A stretch of DNA of 64,000 nucleotides from NCBI RefSeq assembly GCF_014653155.1, contig NZ_BNAF01000018.1:18054-82053 (forward strand). The letters are read 5' to 3'. The first letter of the stretch is position 1; each line of letters starts with the position of its first letter. A program made the position numbers and the translations under genes. Under the pieces are notes generated by a model. It saw only the letters and a list, made by a program, of their open reading frames with translations. It ran no database searches and was not told the origin of the DNA. The DNA is from Sphingobacterium griseoflavum. GTDB lineage: Bacteria > Bacteroidota > Bacteroidia > Sphingobacteriales > Sphingobacteriaceae. Positions 59,330 through 64,000 of this stretch are shown piece by piece.

Positions 59330-60668
59330 GTTGACGGAAAAATACAATGTTGCGGCGCCCCGCTACACAAGTTATCCCACGGTTCCGTTTTGGGATCAGG
59401 AAGCATTTCATGTAGACGGTTGGCTGCAGCGTTTGCAAGATACTTTTGATCGGTCTAAAGATGTCGGTATAAGCCTATATATTCATCTTCCATTTTGTGA
59501 AAGTTTATGTACATACTGCGGATGTAATACGCGTATTACCAAGAATCACGCGGTAGAGAAGCCTTATATTTCGCATCTACTGAAAGAATGGGGGATGTAC
59601 AAGGCACTGTTGGGCAACAAAATCCGCGTGAGCGAAATTCATTTTGGTGGAGGCACGCCGACATTTTTTGAGGCCCGTAACCTCCATTTTTTGGTCGATG
59701 AATTACTAAAGGATGTGCTTGTTGCCGATCAAGCGGTGTTCTCCTTCGAGGCTCATCCGGCGAATACCTCCGACGAACATTTGCAAACACTGTTTGATCT
59801 AGGCTTTACGCGGTTGAGCTTGGGTATACAGGATTTTGATCCGCATGTGCAATTTCTGATCAATAGGCATCAAAGCGTGGCCGACGTGGAGCGCGTTGTC
59901 AGTGCGGCACGAAAGATCGGTTATCGCTCGATTAATTTTGATCTGATCTATGGATTGCCTTTGCAAACGCAAGAAAAGATCGCAGCAACGATAGGGCAAT
60001 CCCTGCTGCTAAATCCCGATCGTATTTCTTTTTACAGCTATGCACACGTGCCTTGGTTAAAGCCCGGTCAACGGCGCTTTACAGAGTTTGATCTGCCCGT
60101 GGGGCAGGAAAAGTTGGCCTTATATACCTTGGGAAAACAGTTGATCGAGCGGGACGGCTATCGCGATGTGGGCATGGACCATTTCGCACGGGAAGAAGAT
60201 GAGTTGTTTAAGGCCGCGGAAGATGGTCGCCTTCATAGAAACTTTATGGGCTATGCCGATCGGTATACGCCGTTGCTGCTAGGTTTGGGGGTTTCGTCTA
60301 TCAGCGACGCCTGGACTTGCTTTGCCCAAAATGTAAAGACGGTCGAGGAATATTACCGATTGTTGGATGATGGGCAGCTGCCCATCATGAAGGGGCATCT
60401 TTTGAACGAAGAAGATGGCTGTATTCGTCAATATATATTGGATATGATGTGTCGGTCGTTCGTTCGTTTGCAGCCGGATAGTCTGTTGACAGCAGCGATA
60501 TTGGAACGTCTGCAGCCTTTGCAGGAAGATGGGTTGGTAGATGTGCTGGGAATGCATGTGCAAGCTACGGTAGTAGGGAAGTCCTTCCTGCGAAATATCT
60601 GTATGGCATTCGACCAACGGTTGCACCGCGCAGTGGCCTCTAAGAATGTATTCAGTCAGGCAATATAG
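59310..60668 (+). CDS. hemN: Oxygen-independent coproporphyrinogen III oxidase
   Basis: A radical-SAM enzyme of 452 aa that decarboxylates coproporphyrinogen III to protoporphyrinogen IX without oxygen. The 4Fe-4S motif is CESLCTYCGC (Cys63, 67, 70, plus Cys72). RYTSYPT near the N-terminus and HFGGGTPTF, LGIQDFDP and the HemN-type C-terminal domain match true HemN rather than HemW. The gene overlaps the orphan dehydrogenase-domain gene and sits between the receiver-Crp regulator and ccoI, which fits low-oxygen haem supply for a high-affinity oxidase. Confidence 0.95.
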   Translation: MENITDKLTEKYNVAAPRYTSYPTVPFWDQEAFHVDGWLQRLQDTFDRSKDVGISLYIHLPFCESLCTYCGCNTRITKNHAVEKPYISHLLKEWGMYKALLGNKIRVSEIHFGGGTPTFFEARNLHFLVDELLKDVLVADQAVFSFEAHPANTSDEHLQTLFDLGFTRLSLGIQDFDPHVQFLINRHQSVADVERVVSAARKIGYRSINFDLIYGLPLQTQEKIAATIGQSLLLNPDRISFYSYAHVPWLKPGQRRFTEFDLPVGQEKLALYTLGKQLIERDGYRDVGMDHFAREEDELFKAAEDGRLHRNFMGYADRYTPLLLGLGVSSISDAWTCFAQNVKTVEEYYRLLDDGQLPIMKGHLLNEEDGCIRQYILDMMCRSFVRLQPDSLLTAAILERLQPLQEDGLVDVLGMHVQATVVGKSFLRNICMAFDQRLHRAVASKNVFSQAI

Positions 60669-60729
60669 CGCCGAAACATAGCTTAACTTCTTAATAACAA
60701 ATGTAAGTGTACCCCAAAAGCGATTCAAG

Positions 60730-63129
60730 ATGAGTGCTTATAAACTGCTGGAAAAAACCACTGTATGTTACCATTGTGGCGATGCTATTATGGAAGAAAC
60801 TTCCCCTTATCAATTGGATGATCACCGTTTTTGTTGCTTAGGTTGCCAAACCGTTTATCAAGTGCTCGTGCAGAGCGATATGCAGAGCTACTACCGGTAT
60901 AATACCCATCCGGGTAAATCGCAAAAGGATGCTAAAGCAGATTTATCCTACTTGGACGAGCCTAACATTGTACAGAAATTAGTGGATTATCAGGATGAGG
61001 ATCGCAGTATTATCACGCTGTATATTCCCGCTGTGCATTGCAGTTCTTGTATTTGGCTTTTGGAACATCTCTACAAGTTGAACGATGCGGTGCTCGCTTC
61101 GCAGGTTGATTTTATGAAGAAACAGGCGAGTATTACCTTTAAGTCGAGGCAGTTGTCGCTGCGGGACTTGGTGGAGTTGTTGACGCAAATTGGCTATGAG
61201 CCAAAGATTACTCTACAGGATGTTGTGAAACAAGGGAAGACGGTCAACAACAACCAGCTGGTTGCCAAGATTGCCGTTGCCGGCTTTTGCTTCGGGAATT
61301 CAATGATGTTGAGTTTTCCAGAATATTTCGGCATGGATGCTTTCGAGAAGAACTATGCGAATTTTTTCGGATACATGAATTTAGGCTTTGCTGTACCTAC
61401 CTTATTGTATAGTGCTTCCGATTATTTCCGGTCCGCTTGGCACAGCGTCAAGCAGCGTCAACTGAATTTGGATGTGCCTTTGGCATTGGGAATTTTCGTT
61501 ATTTTCTTACGAACGGCCGTAGAGGTTTTATCCCAAACAGGACCCGGTTTTGCGGATACGCTCTGTAGTTTAGTGTTCTTCATCCTGATTGGTAAGTGGG
61601 TACAAGAACGTACCTATCACCACATCTCTTTTGAACGTGATTATCGTTCTTATTTTCCGGTTGCGGTGACGGTAGTGGGGGATGGAGCTGATCAACCCGT
61701 CCAAATTGCCGATCTGCAGGTTGGCGATAGGATACGCGTGCGCAATAACGAGATTGTGCCCGCGGATGCGATCCTGCTGAAAGGCCGTGCTTCCATCGAT
61801 TTCAGTTTCGTGACCGGCGAATCCAAGGTGATGTCCAAATCGCTGGGTGAGATTGTGTATGCCGGCGGTCGCCAAGTGGGCGAGGCCATAGAGCTAGAGG
61901 TGGTAAAGCCGGTTTCGCAAAGCTACCTCACTAAATTATGGAACAACGAAAGCTTTAAGCAGTATGAGAAGAAATTCGATACATTCATAGGTTTTATCAG
62001 CAAGTATTTTACGATAGGGTTGGTTACTATAGCACTGGTTGCGGCAACATTGTGGCTAGTTGGCGGCGATCCTGCGCGCGCCTGGGGTGCATTCACGGCG
62101 GTGCTGATCATCGCTTGTCCCTGTGCGTTAGCGTTGAGTTCGCCCTTTACGCTATCAGCGGCACTCTCTATTTTGGATAGGAATAAGATGTATGTCAAAA
62201 ACACAGCGGCTGTGGAGCAGATGGCTGCTATAGATTGCATAGTATTTGATAAAACAGGAACTATTTCTTCGCCGAAGTCATCGACCATGCTTTTTGAAGG
62301 TAACTTGAGTGCGTACGATCGTAAATTGATTCATGCTGTTTGTCGACATTCTAGTCATCCGCTAAGTCGAGAGATTGTTAAGTGGTTGTCGGAACATGCA
62401 TCGCTGGAATTGACCGCATTTGATGAACAGGTGGGGAAGGGGATTGTGGCGGAACTTGATGGGCATGAATTAAAGGTTGGTTCGCGCAGTTTTGTTGTTG
62501 GATCCATGGCTAATCAAGATGCAACGGAAGTGTACATATCCGTAGATGGAGACCTTCGTGGTTTTTTCAGCCTAGAGCAATCTTGGCGGGAGGGCTTATC
62601 TTCGGTTGTGCATGCGTTCGAGGAAGGGTATGCGCTGCATCTGTTGTCGGGTGACAACGAGCGTAGGGCCGATGCGCTTCGCGCAATTTTTCCGCAACCG
62701 TCGCAGTTGTTGTTCAACCAAAGCCCTGCCGATAAGCTCTATCGCGTCGAAGCTTGGCAGGCTCAAGGTTTGCAGGTGTGTATGCTCGGGGATGGCCTCA
62801 ATGATGCAGGAGCATTGAAGAAGGCTGATCTAGGTATCGCTGTTTCAGACGATATCAATAACTTTTCGCCGGGATGTGATGCCATATTGGATGGCGCATC
62901 ATTTGATGAATTGCCGCGTTTTTTTGCCTTTGCGAAAGATGCGGTGAAAGTGATTCATATGAGTTTCGCCATTTCACTAACTTACAACATCATTGGTTTG
63001 AGCTTTGCTGTGCAAGGAACGATGTCGCCCTTGTTTGCAGCCATATTAATGCCGATAAGTACCGTGACGGTGATCTCGTTTACCAGTTTGGCGACCCGTT
63101 GGTTCGCAAGAAGAAACCGATTAGTTTGA
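60730..63129 (+). CDS. ccoI: CcoI-type copper P-type ATPase
   Basis: A heavy-metal P1B ATPase of 799 aa that exports copper for cbb3 oxidase assembly. The N-terminus has a Cys-rich metal-binding module (VCYHCGDAI and FCCLGCQTVY), then an HMA-like domain with HCSSCIW. The membrane metal site is CPC (Cys463-Pro-Cys465), the phosphorylation site is DKTGT (Asp507), and the hinge is GDGLNDAGAL. The Cys-rich module ahead of the HMA domain is typical of the CcoI/FixI branch. ccoS follows 42 bp later, supporting the assignment. Confidence 0.93.
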   Translation: MSAYKLLEKTTVCYHCGDAIMEETSPYQLDDHRFCCLGCQTVYQVLVQSDMQSYYRYNTHPGKSQKDAKADLSYLDEPNIVQKLVDYQDEDRSIITLYIPAVHCSSCIWLLEHLYKLNDAVLASQVDFMKKQASITFKSRQLSLRDLVELLTQIGYEPKITLQDVVKQGKTVNNNQLVAKIAVAGFCFGNSMMLSFPEYFGMDAFEKNYANFFGYMNLGFAVPTLLYSASDYFRSAWHSVKQRQLNLDVPLALGIFVIFLRTAVEVLSQTGPGFADTLCSLVFFILIGKWVQERTYHHISFERDYRSYFPVAVTVVGDGADQPVQIADLQVGDRIRVRNNEIVPADAILLKGRASIDFSFVTGESKVMSKSLGEIVYAGGRQVGEAIELEVVKPVSQSYLTKLWNNESFKQYEKKFDTFIGFISKYFTIGLVTIALVAATLWLVGGDPARAWGAFTAVLIIACPCALALSSPFTLSAALSILDRNKMYVKNTAAVEQMAAIDCIVFDKTGTISSPKSSTMLFEGNLSAYDRKLIHAVCRHSSHPLSREIVKWLSEHASLELTAFDEQVGKGIVAELDGHELKVGSRSFVVGSMANQDATEVYISVDGDLRGFFSLEQSWREGLSSVVHAFEEGYALHLLSGDNERRADALRAIFPQPSQLLFNQSPADKLYRVEAWQAQGLQVCMLGDGLNDAGALKKADLGIAVSDDINNFSPGCDAILDGASFDELPRFFAFAKDAVKVIHMSFAISLTYNIIGLSFAVQGTMSPLFAAILMPISTVTVISFTSLATRWFARRNRLV

Positions 63130-63171
63130 CAGCTCTTTGATGTAATGATGGGGAATAATGATGCGTGTACG

Positions 63172-63351
63172 ATGAATATTATATTTTTTTTGATTGGCTG
63201 TAGTATCTTGATAGCCTTGATTTTTCTTGGCGCTTTTTTCTGGGCAACCCGAACGGGGCAACATGAGGATACCTACACACCTTCTGTTCGTATTTTGTTT
63301 GAAGATGAAATTTCGCAAGAAGGGGCTAAGGAGGAAACGCGTAAGGCTTAG
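63172..63351 (+). CDS. ccoS: cbb3-type cytochrome oxidase assembly protein CcoS
   Basis: A 59-aa single-pass membrane protein needed for cofactor insertion into cbb3 oxidase. One transmembrane helix (about 2-22, IIFFLIGCSILIALIFLGAF) is followed by the family's WATRTGQHEDTYTPSVRILF, corresponding to the WAxxxGQFxDxxTPA pattern of relatives. The ATG at 63172 is chosen over upstream codons at 63145 because CcoS starts directly with the helix. A terminator follows at 63393; ccoN does not. Confidence 0.92.
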   Translation: MNIIFFLIGCSILIALIFLGAFFWATRTGQHEDTYTPSVRILFEDEISQEGAKEETRKA

Positions 63352-63392
63352 GCGTCTAGGGAGTGTTTGATTGGATCGACAGAAAAATAAAA

Positions 63393-63422
63393 TGCTTTAT
63401 TCACATAAAGCACCTCTTTTTC
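63393..63422. terminator. Bidirectional terminator between ccoS and a 44-aa ORF
   Basis: TGCTTTAT (63393-63400), TCAC loop, ATAAAGCA (63405-63412). T-rich sequence follows on both strands. Confidence 0.72.
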
Positions 63423-63437
63423 TTCGTCGTTTGAGGA

Positions 63438-63572
63438 CTAACCTCGTTTGTTGTTTTTAGACCTGATGTCTATTTTTTCGGAGCTTTGCTCAACGAACCC
63501 CCAGTTTGTCATGTAATACATGTAAGGGTTTTTCTCTAGTTTGGTCATGTTCATCTTTTCTTTTTTTATCAT
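63438..63572 (-). CDS. Putative 44-aa small protein
   Basis: An ORF of 44 codons opening MIKKEKMNMTKLEKNPY and ending KNNKRG. A good ribosome-binding sequence (AGAAAGG, six bases before the ATG) lies upstream and a bidirectional terminator starts 16 bases past its stop, both unusual for a chance ORF. The peptide is hydrophilic, with an aromatic centre (PYMYYMTNWGF). A Crp-like inverted repeat lies about 22 bases upstream. The same frame stays open to 63929, but that extension looks non-coding. No family recognised; inner ATGs (residues 7 and 9) are possible starts. Confidence 0.5.
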   Translation of the reverse strand: MIKKEKMNMTKLEKNPYMYYMTNWGFVEQSSEKIDIRSKNNKRG

Positions 63573-63593
63573 ATAATACCTTTCTTTGGTGTA

Positions 63594-63609
63594 TGTTATT
63601 AATGTAACA
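63594..63609. promoter_or_regulatory. Crp/Fnr-like inverted repeat upstream of the 44-aa ORF
   Basis: TGTTA-N6-TAACA (63594-63609) has the 16-bp geometry of Crp/Fnr-family sites (TGTGA-N6-TCACA). It is 22 bases upstream of the small ORF on the minus strand and about 5 kb from the receiver-Crp regulator gene. Confidence 0.4.
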
Positions 63610-63792
63610 AAAAATGTTCCAAAATACGAATGGTGCTTTTTACCGAAATTACGATGGCTAGGTTGGACCGATGGTATGCTTTTGTAGATCGCTCCTGTAA
63701 GGCTATAGCAATCTAAAAGCTGGGTCACGCTAAAAATATCCCACAGTATTCCAGTATCTTGTGTGCCGTCTGAAAGAAATAAGCTGGAATAA
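63610..63792. other. Spacer without a recognisable gene
   Basis: No coding, RNA or repeat structure is seen here beyond a long but non-protein-like open frame on the minus strand. Confidence 0.4.
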
Positions 63793-63825
63793 TTTGCAAG
63801 ATATATGCCAAAGTTTCTATCTTTG
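63793..63825 (+). promoter_or_regulatory. Upstream tandem promoter (P1) at the right edge
   Basis: TTTG (63793-63796), 21 bases, then TATCTTTG (63818-63825). A small CTCC/GGAG hairpin follows the predicted start. Confidence 0.55.
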
Positions 63826-63946
63826 CACCACTCCGCAAGGGAGGGACGATTGAAAAGCGAAAAACAGAAGATGGAAAAGGCCTTTAACGAAGGGCGTTTC
63901 CACGGTTTCGGTCCCCGCTGGGGCAGCAAAAAAAGTTCAGATTTAT

Positions 63947-63977
63947 TTTGCGAAACCGGAAAAATCTTCTACCTTTG
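63947..63977 (+). promoter_or_regulatory. Downstream tandem promoter (P2) at the right edge
   Basis: TTTG (63947-63950), 19 bases, then TACCTTTG (63970-63977): an exact consensus match. The gene it serves lies beyond the window. Tandem strong promoters without a following ORF here would fit an rRNA or tRNA operon, but this cannot be confirmed. Confidence 0.62.
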
Positions 63978-64000
63978 CAGTCCCAACGAGAAGGAGGGAA

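Noticed and set aside
63573..63929. Upstream part of a 163-aa minus-strand frame at the right end
   Set aside because: Its composition is not protein-like and it crosses a consensus promoter (P1); only the last 44 codons have a ribosome-binding site and look plausible.

Overview
The window looks like a chromosomal segment of a Bacteroidetes bacterium, most likely in or near Sphingobacteriaceae. The evidence is: a SusC/SusD locus with its own ECF sigma and FecR anti-sigma pair; families common in this phylum (DUF3276, DUF4835, a YbbR-CoaE pair, a short AMP nucleosidase, LytS/LytTR signalling, a TamL-like Omp85 lipoprotein); and many promoters of the Bacteroidetes form TTTG-N19..21-TAnnTTTG instead of -35/-10 boxes. 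I see no insertion sequence, prophage, CRISPR array or tRNA, so this is mostly core genome with one nutrient-acquisition island at the left end.

Layout. 58-11043: a compact glycan-utilisation locus (sigma, anti-sigma, SusC, SusD, DUF1735-LamG lipoprotein, GH18 hydrolase, DUF1735-F5/8C lipoprotein) closed by a terminator. The domain set resembles loci that use GH18 endo-beta-N-acetylglucosaminidases on N-glycans. 11180-17497: ybbR-coaE-exonuclease-like gene, a 38-aa membrane peptide, purH, an esterase and purN. 17615-22432: a thioredoxin-like protein, then a probable envelope-stress operon (LiaF-like protein, LytS-type kinase, LytTR regulator, beta-lactamase-fold hydrolase) preceded by a 21-bp-spaced direct repeat suited to a LytTR protein. 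22596-31901: DUF3276, a DPP-IV-type peptidase, dxr, rseP, ywbE, carA with a structured leader, and eno. 31966-42215: divIC, FkbM methyltransferase, a CBS-domain PLP enzyme, AMP nucleosidase, clpX-clpP, a nuclease-like domain protein, holA, an AI-2E exporter, an MFS transporter and an RNA methyltransferase. 42222-54449: TamL-like protein, small membrane proteins, an M28 peptidase, a SprT-like protein, DUF4835-recN, a lipoprotein and clpC.

54601-63422 looks like an oxygen- or redox-response neighbourhood. ettA runs into a PAS histidine kinase and a response regulator whose output is a whole Crp/Fnr-type module. Next come an orphan N-terminal domain of a D-2-hydroxyacid dehydrogenase with a Cys-rich tail, oxygen-independent hemN, ccoI and ccoS. 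The oxidase subunits ccoNOP do not follow ccoS. Two inverted repeats, one immediately upstream of the orphan-domain gene and one upstream of a 44-aa ORF at the right end, are candidate targets of the Crp-type regulator. The window ends in two tandem strong promoters whose gene lies beyond the edge.

The items that look least described are the orphan dehydrogenase domain with its CX4CXCX3C tail, the carA leader (promoter, hairpins, terminator) that could be a small RNA or attenuator, the direct repeats in front of the LiaF/LytTR operon, and the two small proteins. All functional statements rest on reading motifs by eye; no database search was run.
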